NCBI RefSeq assembly: GCF_963675985.1
Contig: NZ_OY780957.1
Location: 1,751,447 to 1,815,446 of the forward strand
Length of the DNA stretch: 64,000 nt
Origin: an uncultured Roseibium sp.
Lineage (GTDB): Bacteria > Pseudomonadota > Alphaproteobacteria > Rhizobiales > Stappiaceae
Direction: 5' to 3'
Part shown: positions 31,554-39,973 of the stretch, in pieces
How the letters are laid out: each line of letters begins with the position of its first letter
How positions within the stretch are numbered: the stretch's first letter is position 1
Position numbers and translations under genes: made by a program
Notes under the pieces: model-generated
What the model saw: only the letters and a program-made list of their open reading frames with translations
Database searches by the model: none
Told to the model about the DNA's origin: nothing

Positions 31554-32267
31554 TCACGCGGCCGCTGCGGCCGTCTGTTTCGTTTTGCCGGCTTTGCCGA
31601 ACCGCTTCTCAAGCCGGCGGGCGGCGAGGGAGAGCGGAAAGCAAAGCGCGAAATAGATCAGTGCCATGATCGGATAGATGACGAAGGGCTGGGTTCCGGG
31701 AACCGGAGCATTGGCCCAACGTTTGCCGATGTTCATGAGATCGTGGAAACCGATGATGTAAGCCAGCGACGTCCCCTTGATGATCTGCACAAGGAAACCG
31801 ACAGTCGGTGCGACCGCCAGCTGGATCGCCTGCGGTGCAATGATCAGCACGAGGATCCGGGTGAAGCTCATACCAAGCGCCCGTCCGCCTTCCCACTGAC
31901 CGACGGGAACGGCCTGAACGGCGCCGCGCCAGACGTCGGCAAGATAGGCGCTTGCATAAAGCACCAGCGCAACGGTGGCAGCCGCCCAGGGATCGACATT
32001 GATGTCAATCAGATGCGGGACGCCCAGTCCGAACAGGAACAACAGCATCAGGAGCGGTGCCGACTGGAACAGCCAGATGTACCCGCTGGAGATGCGGTTG
32101 GCGGCTTTTGACGGAACCACCTGGGCGAGCGTTGCGACCAGACCCAGCAGTCCGCCGCCGATGAAGGCGATCAGAGAGAGATAGATTGTGTACTGGGTCG
32201 CATCCACGAGCTGGAACAGGACGATGCCGAATGGCTTGCCCAGGACGGAGACGAACAGGTCCTTCAA
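31554..32267 (-). CDS. polar amino-acid-type ABC transporter permease
   Basis: 237 aa, His/Glu/Gln/Arg-opine type permease with about five membrane segments. FQSAPLLMLLFLFGLGVPHL and the EAA loop WRGAVQAVPVGQWEGGRALG, followed by ILVLIIAPQAIQLAVAPTVG, are the family hallmarks. Paired with the next permease and the binding protein to make an importer for a polar amino acid or related compound. Its start overlaps the stop of the upstream permease. Confidence 0.93.
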   Translation of the reverse strand: MKDLFVSVLGKPFGIVLFQLVDATQYTIYLSLIAFIGGGLLGLVATLAQVVPSKAANRISSGYIWLFQSAPLLMLLFLFGLGVPHLIDINVDPWAAATVALVLYASAYLADVWRGAVQAVPVGQWEGGRALGMSFTRILVLIIAPQAIQLAVAPTVGFLVQIIKGTSLAYIIGFHDLMNIGKRWANAPVPGTQPFVIYPIMALIYFALCFPLSLAARRLEKRFGKAGKTKQTAAAAA

Positions 32268-32941
32268 CGTATGGTCCTCCAGGGGAACATCCGGTCATGA
32301 ATGAGTTTGAGCGCGTATTTGAAGCCGAGCGCGATGAGGATGTAGAGCACCGTCAGCGTGAAGAAGACCTCGAACGAGCGGAAACTCCGGCTGTCGATAA
32401 AGAGCCCCGCATAGGTCAGGTCGCGCACACCGATCTCGGAAATGATCCCTGTTGTCAGAAAGAGAAAGACGAACTGGCTGGACAGCGACGGGTACATTGA
32501 GGCGACGGCCTGCGGGAAGGTGATCTTCCAGAAAGCCAGCGGCTTCGGAATTCCCAGTGCGGCGGCGGCTTCCAGTTGCCCGTGTTTCATTGCGCCGAAG
32601 CCGGCACGCAGGATTTCCGCGAAATAGGCGGCGAAATTCAGCGTCAGCGCAAGGAAGGCATGCCCCCAGAACGGCCACTGGTATCCGAACAGCAGCGGCA
32701 GGCCGAAGGCGACGAAGAACATCTGCACGATCAGCGGCGTATTGCGGACGAATTCCACATAGACCGCCGAAATCTGGCTCAGAATTGGCAGTCTGGCGTA
32801 TCGCGCCCCGGCAAGGCCGGTCGCGAAAACAAAACCGGCAATGCCGCCGCCGACCGTCAGTGCGATGCTCAGACAACTCCCTTCCAGGAGCAGCGAGATA
32901 TATTCATGGTTTCGGTAAATTTCGAAAAAACGCAGTTCCAT
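32264..32941 (-). CDS. polar amino-acid-type ABC transporter permease
   Basis: 225 aa. YVEFVRNTPLIVQMFFVAFG and the EAA loop AEILRAGFGAMKHGQLEAAA, then LGIPKPLAFWKITFPQAVAS, are characteristic of amino-acid importer permeases. First gene of the three-gene reverse-strand operon. The downstream permease overlaps it by 4 bases. No ATP-binding gene lies upstream: the next gene is an AraC regulator on the same strand. Confidence 0.93.
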   Translation of the reverse strand: MELRFFEIYRNHEYISLLLEGSCLSIALTVGGGIAGFVFATGLAGARYARLPILSQISAVYVEFVRNTPLIVQMFFVAFGLPLLFGYQWPFWGHAFLALTLNFAAYFAEILRAGFGAMKHGQLEAAAALGIPKPLAFWKITFPQAVASMYPSLSSQFVFLFLTTGIISEIGVRDLTYAGLFIDSRSFRSFEVFFTLTVLYILIALGFKYALKLIHDRMFPWRTIR

Positions 32942-33118
32942 TAGCCCTCCGGCGGGAGCTGAGCAAGTCCCGCGCCAAACGGCAATTCTCCAGGCTTTTC
33001 AAAGGATTTCGTTACGTCATGCGCGTATCGGCCGGCCTGCGCCAAACCAAAATCGCCTAATTTTTATGCGATGGGTCAGAATTGAGCAGATCTGACGGGG
33101 GTTACGCCGGGAAAGACT

Positions 33119-34108
33119 CTAGCGCGGATCGCTCGGGAGATGGCCGAAGCGTTCCTTGTAATAATACGAAAACCGGCTCAGGTGGGAGAAGCCGCAGGAG
33201 TAGGCGGCTTCGCTGACGCTGGGCGGATTGCGCCGGGCGGAGAGCATGTAATGCGCTGTGTCCAGCCGCGCGTTGCGCAGGGCCTGCATCGGGCTTTGAC
33301 CATAGATCCGCTGGAAGCCCTTTTGCAGTGTCCGCACGTTCATGCGCGCCGCGTGGGCGATGTCGGCAAGCGTGATCGGCTCGCCCAGGTTGGCGTGGAT
33401 GTATTCCAGCGCGATCCGGATCTCGCGCGGATTGGCGCGCCGGTCGGAGCGCTCGATGATGTGGGAGATGTTGCTGGGCTGCAGGGTCAGCAGCGCATGG
33501 GCCAGGTCCTCCTCCGCCTTCAGGTCCTTTGCGGCCAGCCGGCCCTGGAACAGGTCGCCGTTTTCGGTCGCCTGGGCACAGGCCATGACGAGGCGTTTCA
33601 GCTGCCGTCCCGGCCCGTTGGTCAGATCGACCTGCATCTGGAAGCGGATGGGGCCGGGAAGGGGGGCGCCGGTGATCGACCGGGCCACCTCTTCCAGCTG
33701 GGTCTTGTCGACCTGGAGCAGAAGCTTGCTGCAATCGCGCGCCCAGTGCAGCACCGCGCCCCGGTCCGGGTTCAGGATTGCGCCCATTTGCGTGGTGGCG
33801 GTTATTTCTTCGCCGCGGTGGCTGATATTCGCGCATCCCGAAAGCGGCACCTGAAACAGGTAGAACGAGCCCAGCTGTCCCGGGTCCACCGTCACGTCGG
33901 CGCCATACCGCAGGTAATTGATGGAAACGCTTTTGCCGGTCACCGCGTTGTGGCGGACGAAAAGGCCGGACCGGCGGCCGTTGACCTCCAGCTTGTGATC
34001 ACACAGCTTGCGGGCCACGATGTGCCGCGCTTCATCCATGTCGCGCGTGCGGACAACCGGGTGCTGCGCGAAATATTCCCTCGTCGCCAAAGCCTCTGGT
34101 GCGGCCAT
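33119..34108 (-). CDS. AraC family regulator, aromatic-catabolism type
   Basis: 329 aa. The N-terminal half resembles the AraC_binding_2 ligand domain found in regulators of anthranilate- and benzoate-type pathways (YRYGADVTVDPGQLGSFYLF-like pattern, VPLSGCANISHRGEEI). The C-terminal double helix-turn-helix: ITLADIAHAARMNVRTLQKG, IYGQSPMQALRNARLDTAHY and SVSEAAYSCGFSHLSRFSYY. It is divergent from the cupin gene at 34291 and probably activates that operon. A fragment of a close copy remains at 19668-19803. Confidence 0.92.
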   Translation of the reverse strand: MAAPEALATREYFAQHPVVRTRDMDEARHIVARKLCDHKLEVNGRRSGLFVRHNAVTGKSVSINYLRYGADVTVDPGQLGSFYLFQVPLSGCANISHRGEEITATTQMGAILNPDRGAVLHWARDCSKLLLQVDKTQLEEVARSITGAPLPGPIRFQMQVDLTNGPGRQLKRLVMACAQATENGDLFQGRLAAKDLKAEEDLAHALLTLQPSNISHIIERSDRRANPREIRIALEYIHANLGEPITLADIAHAARMNVRTLQKGFQRIYGQSPMQALRNARLDTAHYMLSARRNPPSVSEAAYSCGFSHLSRFSYYYKERFGHLPSDPR

Positions 34109-34290
34109 TCGTTCCCCAACGTGACAGATACGGGTTTTTCCGGATCAATTTAGCGCACGAGTTCTCATTTACTTCAAGCTTAAAATTTATGCCGGCAGAG
34201 GCGTTCGTTTTTCGGATAGCTGATTGCGGGAAAGCGTTGCAGGGTAGAAGGAGCTTCACATTGCGATCCGCAACAACAGGAGTCCGGACA

Positions 34291-34731
34291 ATGGAAAAAG
34301 GCGTGATGAAGGCCGACAGCGGCATGAACGGCCTCGCGTGGAACGTGGTTGGTCATACCTATGTGCCCAAGCTGCTGTCGGAAGATGCCTTTGTCTGGCA
34401 CGCGACCATTCCCGCCGGCACCTTCGTGCCGCCGCATATTCACCCGACCCAGGATGAGTGGATCTACATGCTGGACGGCGAACTGGAGATCGAGTTTCCC
34501 GACGAGCACGACAAGGCCGGCACTGGCGACACGATCCGGATGCCGCGCGGCATCGCCCACGGCATCTTCAACCGTTCCGGCAAGACGGCGACCTGCGTTT
34601 TCGGCGTGTCGCCGGCGCGCAAGCTCTTCGAGTTGTTCACCGAACTGGACGGTGTGACCGATCCGGAGGAACTGGTGCGCCTGTCCGCGTTGCGCGAAGT
34701 GAATTTCCTGCCCCCGCCCGATGCGGCTTGA
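34291..34731 (+). CDS. cupin-domain protein
   Basis: 146 aa, a single cupin barrel. PAGTFVPPHIHPTQDEWIYM has the two His of cupin motif 1, and GDTIRMPRGIAHGIFNRSGK is motif 2 with its His. Such proteins include ring-cleaving dioxygenases, isomerases and sensors; the active metal could be Fe or Mn. The upstream frame to 34099 is not conserved, so the ATG at 34291 is used. It is a paralogue of the C-terminal half of the next protein (shared SWN/AWN..G.TYVPK and GTFVPPHIHP). First gene of the forward operon opposite AraC. Confidence 0.88.
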   Translation: MEKGVMKADSGMNGLAWNVVGHTYVPKLLSEDAFVWHATIPAGTFVPPHIHPTQDEWIYMLDGELEIEFPDEHDKAGTGDTIRMPRGIAHGIFNRSGKTATCVFGVSPARKLFELFTELDGVTDPEELVRLSALREVNFLPPPDAA

Positions 34732-34846
34732 GCCGGGCAGGGCCTTTCGACCCTTGCGCAGGGCCTTGAGACGGATCCTGCGCCCTTCAAAAAGTCAGCC
34801 GACAGACAGCCTCCAACAGTATCGAGTATCCGACAGGACGGCCCCG

Positions 34847-36238
34847 ATGAGTCCGAAAATGAAATTGCCACCGTTGCGCGACTGGGACGACGCCTTCGCC
34901 AACATGAAACACGTCGAGAATTCCGCCGAGCTTCCCGATTTCTGGGCCGAGCGGGCAGCCGCCTACAGGGCGGAGCTGCAGGCGAGCGGACACCGGCTCG
35001 ACCTGGACGTCTCCTACGGCAGCCACCCGCGGGAAAAGTTCGACATCGTCTGGCCGGAAGATAGCCCCAAGGGACTGGCCGTCTTTATTCATGGCGGCTT
35101 CTGGATGCGGCTGGAAAAAGGCCACTGGACGGATTTCGCCGAAGGCGCCCGGGCGGAAGGCTGGGCGGTGTGCCTGCCGACCTACACCCTGGCACCCGAA
35201 GCGCGCATCCACGAGATCACCGCCCAGATCGGCCGTGCCATCTCCACGGCGGCCAAGCTCATTGACGGTCCCATCCGCCTCAGCGGGCATTCGGCAGGCG
35301 GACATCTGGCGACACGCATGCTGTGCACCGACAGTCCGCTCTCCGACGAGGTTCGCGAACGCATCGTCCACGTCCTGTCCATCAGTGGCCTGCATGACCT
35401 GCGCCCGCTGCTCAACACCGAGATGAACGAGACCCTCCACCTGGATCTCGACGAGGCCCGCGCCGAAAGCGCGGTTCTGGCGCAGCCGGCCGCCGCCACG
35501 CCGCTGACCTGCTGGGTGGGCGGCGGCGAACGGCCCGAATTCATCCGCCAGACCCGTCTTCTCACCGACATGTGGGCCGGCCTGGACGTGCCGGTGCGCT
35601 GCGAAGTCGAAGGCGACCACAATCATTTCACCATCATCGAAGGCCTGAAGGATCCGGCTTCGCCGATCACCGCCGCCTTTGTCGGCCCGTTCCGCGAAGA
35701 GGCCGGCAACGGCGCGCCGGTCCAGGCGCAGGCGGCTCAGGCTTCAAGCAATACAGTGAGTAAGGGGACAATAATGACCACCATGGCTCCCGGGATCGTC
35801 AAGTCCCGCGAAGGTCTCGACGAAATCAGCTGGAACATTCTGGGCCAGACCTACGTGCCCAAGCAGATGACCGAGGAATGCTTCTCCTGGCACGCCACCT
35901 TCCCGCCGGGAACCTTCGTGCCGCCGCATATTCACCCCGATCAGGACGAATTTCTCTACATTCTGGAAGGCCGCTTCGATTTCCTGCTCGACGGCAAGCC
36001 GGTGGTCGGCGAGCCGGGCGATCTGGTGAAGCTGCCGCGCGGCATTCCCCACGGCATCTTCAACAAGTCCGACAGCACCATCAAGACGCTGTTCTGGGTT
36101 ACCCCGACTGCGCAGCTCTATGATCTGTTCTGGGCGCTCCACAACATGGGACCGGACGCGGATCCGGCGCAGATCGTCGCCGTCTCCGCCGCGCATGCCA
36201 TCGACTTCCTGCCGCCGGAAGAAGGCGCGGATCAATGA
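34847..36238 (+). CDS. alpha/beta hydrolase-cupin fusion protein
   Basis: 463 aa. Residues ~25-290 form an arylformamidase-like alpha/beta hydrolase: AVFIHGGFWMRLEKGHWTDF (oxyanion HGG-x-W), IRLSGHSAGGHLATRML (nucleophile elbow G-H-S-A-G) and DHNHFTIIEGL (catalytic His). After an Ala/Gln-rich linker the C-terminal ~155 residues are a cupin (PPGTFVPPHIHPDQDEFLYI, KLPRGIPHGIFNKSD). The join keeps an internal ATG at 35774 with AAGGGGA in front, so a free cupin may also be translated. The hydrolase resembles kynurenine formamidases. It overlaps the monooxygenase gene by 4 bases. Confidence 0.87.
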   Translation: MSPKMKLPPLRDWDDAFANMKHVENSAELPDFWAERAAAYRAELQASGHRLDLDVSYGSHPREKFDIVWPEDSPKGLAVFIHGGFWMRLEKGHWTDFAEGARAEGWAVCLPTYTLAPEARIHEITAQIGRAISTAAKLIDGPIRLSGHSAGGHLATRMLCTDSPLSDEVRERIVHVLSISGLHDLRPLLNTEMNETLHLDLDEARAESAVLAQPAAATPLTCWVGGGERPEFIRQTRLLTDMWAGLDVPVRCEVEGDHNHFTIIEGLKDPASPITAAFVGPFREEAGNGAPVQAQAAQASSNTVSKGTIMTTMAPGIVKSREGLDEISWNILGQTYVPKQMTEECFSWHATFPPGTFVPPHIHPDQDEFLYILEGRFDFLLDGKPVVGEPGDLVKLPRGIPHGIFNKSDSTIKTLFWVTPTAQLYDLFWALHNMGPDADPAQIVAVSAAHAIDFLPPEEGADQ

Positions 36239-37470
36239 CGGTCCTGATCGCAGGCGCCGGGATCGGCGGGCTGACCGCGGCCCTGATGCTGCACGAGCGC
36301 GGTATCAAGGCGCAGGTCGTGGAACAGGCCTCGGAGGTGCGCGAGGTCGGGGTCGGCATCAACACGCTGCCCCATTCCATCGCCGAACTCGCCGAGCTTG
36401 GGCTTTTGCCGCGGCTGGACGAGGTGGGATTGCGCACCCGGGAACTCCGCTACCTGACGCGCATCGGCCAGGAGGTCTGGCGCGAGCCGCGCGGGCTTCA
36501 TGCCGGCCATGAGTATCCGCAGTTTTCCATTCACCGCGGCCGGCTGCAGAAGGTGCTCTACGATGCCGCGGTCGAGCGCATGGGGCAAGACGCGGTCCTG
36601 ACGGGCAAACGCCTGTCCGGCTTCGTCCAGGACGAGGCCGGCGTCACCGCCCATTTCACCGACACGGCAGACGGCCTCAGTTCGACGACCCTGCGCTCCG
36701 AGGTGCTGGTCTGCGCCGACGGCATACACAGCGTCGGCCGGCGCCGGTTCTATCCGAACGAGGGCGGGCCGAGTTGGACCGGTGTCGTCATGTGGCGTGG
36801 TGCCGCCGAATGGCCGGTCTGGGAAGACGGCGAGACCATGGCGATCGCAGGTGGCCTTGGCGCGAAGCTGGTGCTCTATCCGATCGCGCCTGCAAAGGAC
36901 GGCCGGCAGTTGATGAACTGGGTTGTGAACGTGCGCGTGGCCGATGCCTCCGTTTCGCCGCCGCCGCCGGAAAGCTGGTCGAAACAGGCGCCGCTCTCCA
37001 AGGTGCTGCCCTACGCCAAACGGTTCCACGTGCCGGGCATCGACATCGAGGCGCTGGTGCGTTCCAGCAGCGCAATCTACGAATATCCGATGGCCGATCG
37101 CGATCCGCTGCCGCGCTGGACCCACGGCCGGGTCACGCTTCTGGGCGACGCGGCCCATCCGATGTATCCGGTGGGTTCCAATGGTGCCGCGCAGGCCATT
37201 CTGGATGCGCGCTGCCTGGCCGACGAAATGGCGGCTTCGGAGCATCCGCGCGAAGCGCTCTACCGTTACGAGCAGGACCGGCTGCCCAAAACGGCCGAGG
37301 TCGTGCGCACCAACCGGATCGGCGGACCCGAGCGCGTGATCGACGAGGTCGAGAAACTGAGCCCGCGCCGTTTCGATAATGTGGACGATGTGCTTGGATA
37401 CGAAGACCGCAAGGCGATCGTCAAAGGCTACGCAAAGATGGCCGGCTTCGCCACGAAGGAAGACGCTTGA
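36235..37470 (+). CDS. FAD-dependent aromatic-ring monooxygenase
   Basis: 411 aa, class A flavin monooxygenase. VLIAGAGIGGLTAALMLHER is the FAD-binding G-x-G-x-x-G, LVCADGIHSVGRRRFYP is the DG motif, and GRVTLLGDAAHPMYPVGSNG is the second FAD-binding GD motif. The pattern GVGINTLPHSIAELAELGLL with QFSIHRGRLQ follows the salicylate hydroxylase/PhzS-like subgroup. It probably hydroxylates a (hetero)aromatic acid or amine using NAD(P)H and O2. It overlaps the hydrolase-cupin gene (ATGA) and is followed by the Liv importer. Confidence 0.92.
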   Translation: MTVLIAGAGIGGLTAALMLHERGIKAQVVEQASEVREVGVGINTLPHSIAELAELGLLPRLDEVGLRTRELRYLTRIGQEVWREPRGLHAGHEYPQFSIHRGRLQKVLYDAAVERMGQDAVLTGKRLSGFVQDEAGVTAHFTDTADGLSSTTLRSEVLVCADGIHSVGRRRFYPNEGGPSWTGVVMWRGAAEWPVWEDGETMAIAGGLGAKLVLYPIAPAKDGRQLMNWVVNVRVADASVSPPPPESWSKQAPLSKVLPYAKRFHVPGIDIEALVRSSSAIYEYPMADRDPLPRWTHGRVTLLGDAAHPMYPVGSNGAAQAILDARCLADEMAASEHPREALYRYEQDRLPKTAEVVRTNRIGGPERVIDEVEKLSPRRFDNVDDVLGYEDRKAIVKGYAKMAGFATKEDA

Positions 37471-37586
37471 CCTTTATGGACGGGCGTCGGCCCGGGCCCG
37501 GGAAAAGATGAAAACGGAAAAACCGGTTCCGAACGACGTTTGAAACTGAGATTCAACAAGCCCCGGAGGGGGGCAGAAGAGGACGA

Positions 37587-38774
37587 ATGACCATGAAAGC
37601 AACGACGAAAATCACTTTCGCCAGCCTGGCAGCGGCTTTGGCAATGAGCTCCGCGCTGTCTTCGGCGGCTCTCGCCGAGGACGTCAAGATCGGGATGGTC
37701 GTCACCCTGTCCGGCCCGCCGGCAGCCCTTGGCCAGCAGATCGTTGACGGTTTCAATCTCGCGCTGGAACAGAACGGCGGCAAGCTGGGCGGGCAGGACG
37801 TTTCCCTGATCGTCGAGGACGATGAGCTCAAGCCGGACGTCGCCCTGCTCAAGGCGAAGTCGCTGGTCGAGCGTGACGAGGTCGACATCGTGGTGGGAAC
37901 CGTGTTCTCCAACATGCTGCAGGCGATCTTTAAGCCGGTGATCCAGTCCGAGACCTTCCTGATCAGCCCGAACGCGGGTCCGTCGACCTTCGCCGGCAAG
38001 AACTGCAATCCCTATTTCTTCGTCACCTCCTACCAGAACAACCAGAACGCCGAAGTGAGCGGCATGATCGCCAACGAGGAAGGCTTCAAGAAGGTCGTCG
38101 TGATGGTGCCCAACTATCAGGCAGGCCGCGACAACGTCGCCGGTTACAAGCAGACCTTCAAGGGCGAGGTTGTGGACGAGATCTACACGCCGCTCGGCCA
38201 TCAGGACTTCTCGTCCGAGCTTGCCAAGATCTCCACGGAAGGCGCGGATGCGCTGTTCACCTTCATGCCCGGCGGCATGGGCGTGCGCCTCGTCAAGCAG
38301 TTCAAGGCCACGGGCCTCGGCGACAGCATGAAGTTCACCTCCGTCTTCACCACCGACGAAACCACTCTGCCGGGCCAGAAGGATGCCGCCGTCGGCTTCC
38401 TGTCCGCCGGCAACTGGGCGCCGGACATGAAGAACGAGACCAACCAGGCCTTCGTCAGCGCCTTCGAGAAGAAGTACGGCTACATTCCGGGCGGCTACGC
38501 CGCTCAGGCCTATGACACGGCCATGCTGATCGCCAGCGCGCTGGAAAAGACCGGCGGAGATGTCAGCGACAAGGACGCGATGCGCGCGGCGCTCGAAGCC
38601 GCGGACTTCCCCTCCGTGCGCGGGTCCTTCTCCTTCAGCAACAACCATTACCCCGTTCAGGACTTCCACCTGCTGGAAGTCGCCAAGCGGGACGACGGCA
38701 AGTACTGGACGACGGACAAGCGGACCATCGTGAAGGACTACGCCGACAGCTTCCACGGCGAATGCAAGATGTAG
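37587..38774 (+). CDS. Liv-type ABC transporter substrate-binding protein
   Basis: 395 aa with signal peptide (SLAAALAMSSALSSAALAED). EDVKIGMVVTLSGPPAALGQ, EQNGGKLGGQDVSLIVEDDE and the type I periplasmic-binding fold match the Peripla_BP_6 family, which binds branched-chain amino acids but also many aromatic acids. Next to a monooxygenase and regulated with it, an aromatic compound is a likely ligand. It is separated from the permease genes by a 272-base gap containing a REP-like palindrome. Confidence 0.94.
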   Translation: MTMKATTKITFASLAAALAMSSALSSAALAEDVKIGMVVTLSGPPAALGQQIVDGFNLALEQNGGKLGGQDVSLIVEDDELKPDVALLKAKSLVERDEVDIVVGTVFSNMLQAIFKPVIQSETFLISPNAGPSTFAGKNCNPYFFVTSYQNNQNAEVSGMIANEEGFKKVVVMVPNYQAGRDNVAGYKQTFKGEVVDEIYTPLGHQDFSSELAKISTEGADALFTFMPGGMGVRLVKQFKATGLGDSMKFTSVFTTDETTLPGQKDAAVGFLSAGNWAPDMKNETNQAFVSAFEKKYGYIPGGYAAQAYDTAMLIASALEKTGGDVSDKDAMRAALEAADFPSVRGSFSFSNNHYPVQDFHLLEVAKRDDGKYWTTDKRTIVKDYADSFHGECKM

Positions 38775-38835
38775 GAAGCCGACCGCGCCCGCCCTCTCCA
38801 GGGGTGGGCGCGTGAGGTTGATGACAAACCCTGAT

Positions 38836-38880
38836 TTCGCCGTCCCGGACGAAGCGTCAGCGACGATCCGGGACGGCGAA
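38836..38880. repeat. REP-like palindromic element
   Basis: TTCGCCGTCCCGGA (38836-38849) and TCCGGGACGGCGAA (38867-38880) form a perfect 14-bp stem around a 17-base spacer (GAAGCGTCAGCGACGAT-like). Palindromes with a CGTCCCGGA...TCCGGGACG stem are common intergenic repeats in alphaproteobacteria. It sits between livJ-type and livH-type genes and may attenuate or separate their transcripts. Confidence 0.7.
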
Positions 38881-39046
38881 CCGATGCTCTAATCCCATTG
38901 AAATGGCGAAGCTTTTGCCTCCCGGACTCCGGCTCTCAGCGTACGTTTGGCCGGGGTGACGACGGTGAGGCGAAGGTTTTGTCAGTAGACTGTCGCGCCC
39001 GTCTCCTTCGCGAGCGGGTGCGTCCCATCACCAAAAGGCAGACGCG

Positions 39047-39973
39047 GTGTCTTTCACCCTCCTTCTGATTCAGTGCCTGAACGGGCTCCAGTACGGCACG
39101 CTCCTGTTCCTGATCGCCGCCGGACTCACGCTCGTCTTCGGTGTCATGGGCTTTATCAACCTGGCCCATGGCGTGCAGTACATGGTGGGGGCCTATCTGG
39201 TCTTCGCCTTTCACCAGCTGACCGGCAGCTTCGTAGTCTCCGTCGTTTTGTCGATGGCCGCGGCCCTCCTGCTCGGCCTGCTGTTGGAGCATTTCGTCTT
39301 CCGGCAGCTCTACGAACGCGATCATCTGACCCAGGTGCTGGCGACCTTCGGGATCATCATTTTTCTGAATGAGCTGGCCAAGGTGATCTTCGGCCCGACC
39401 ACGCTGTCGATCCAGCTGCCGGAGTTTCTCGCCGGATCGATCCAGCTGACCGAGCAGCTGCGTTATCCGGTCTACCGTTTCGTCACGATCCTGGCCGGGC
39501 TCGTCGTTGCCGCCGCGCTCTACGTCACCGTGACGCGGACGCGGGTGGGCATGCTGATCCGTGCCGGCGCGACGACGCCGGAGATGGTGTCCGCGCTCGG
39601 GGTCAACGTCCAGAAACTGTTCATGGTCGTCTTCGGCGTCGGTGCGATGCTGGCGGGCTTTGCCGGCGTGATCGCCGCCCCGATCTTCGCAATCGAGCCG
39701 GGTATGGGCGACAACATCCTGATCATCGCCTTCGTGGTCATCATCATCGGCGGCATCGGTTCCATCCGCGGCGCCTTTCTGGCAGCGCTTCTGGTCGGTC
39801 TGTTCGACACGCTCGGCCGCACACTTTTGACCGAAGGGTTGGAACTCGTCTTTCCGCCCTCCGTCTCCACTCAGGTGGGACCGGCGCTGGCGTCGATGCT
39901 GATCTACATCCTGATGGCCGTTATCCTGGTGGTCCGCCCGCAGGGGCTTCTGCCGGCGAAGGGGGCCGCATGA
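39047..39973 (+). CDS. livH: branched-chain-type ABC transporter permease (LivH)
   Basis: 308 aa with about eight membrane segments. LQYGTLLFLIAAGLTLVFGV followed by MGFINLAHGVQYMVGAYLVF is the LivH signature, and IEPGMGDNILIIAFVVIIIG with GIGSIRGAFLAALLVGLFDT is typical of the C-terminal half. GTG start at 39047. Its stop overlaps the next gene (4 bases). Membrane subunit of the Liv-type importer. Confidence 0.94.
   Translation: MSFTLLLIQCLNGLQYGTLLFLIAAGLTLVFGVMGFINLAHGVQYMVGAYLVFAFHQLTGSFVVSVVLSMAAALLLGLLLEHFVFRQLYERDHLTQVLATFGIIIFLNELAKVIFGPTTLSIQLPEFLAGSIQLTEQLRYPVYRFVTILAGLVVAAALYVTVTRTRVGMLIRAGATTPEMVSALGVNVQKLFMVVFGVGAMLAGFAGVIAAPIFAIEPGMGDNILIIAFVVIIIGGIGSIRGAFLAALLVGLFDTLGRTLLTEGLELVFPPSVSTQVGPALASMLIYILMAVILVVRPQGLLPAKGAA

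Noticed and set aside
37428..38756. 442-codon open frame opposite the Liv binding-protein gene
   Set aside because: Shadow; low-complexity Gly/Val/Asp-rich reading, no family.
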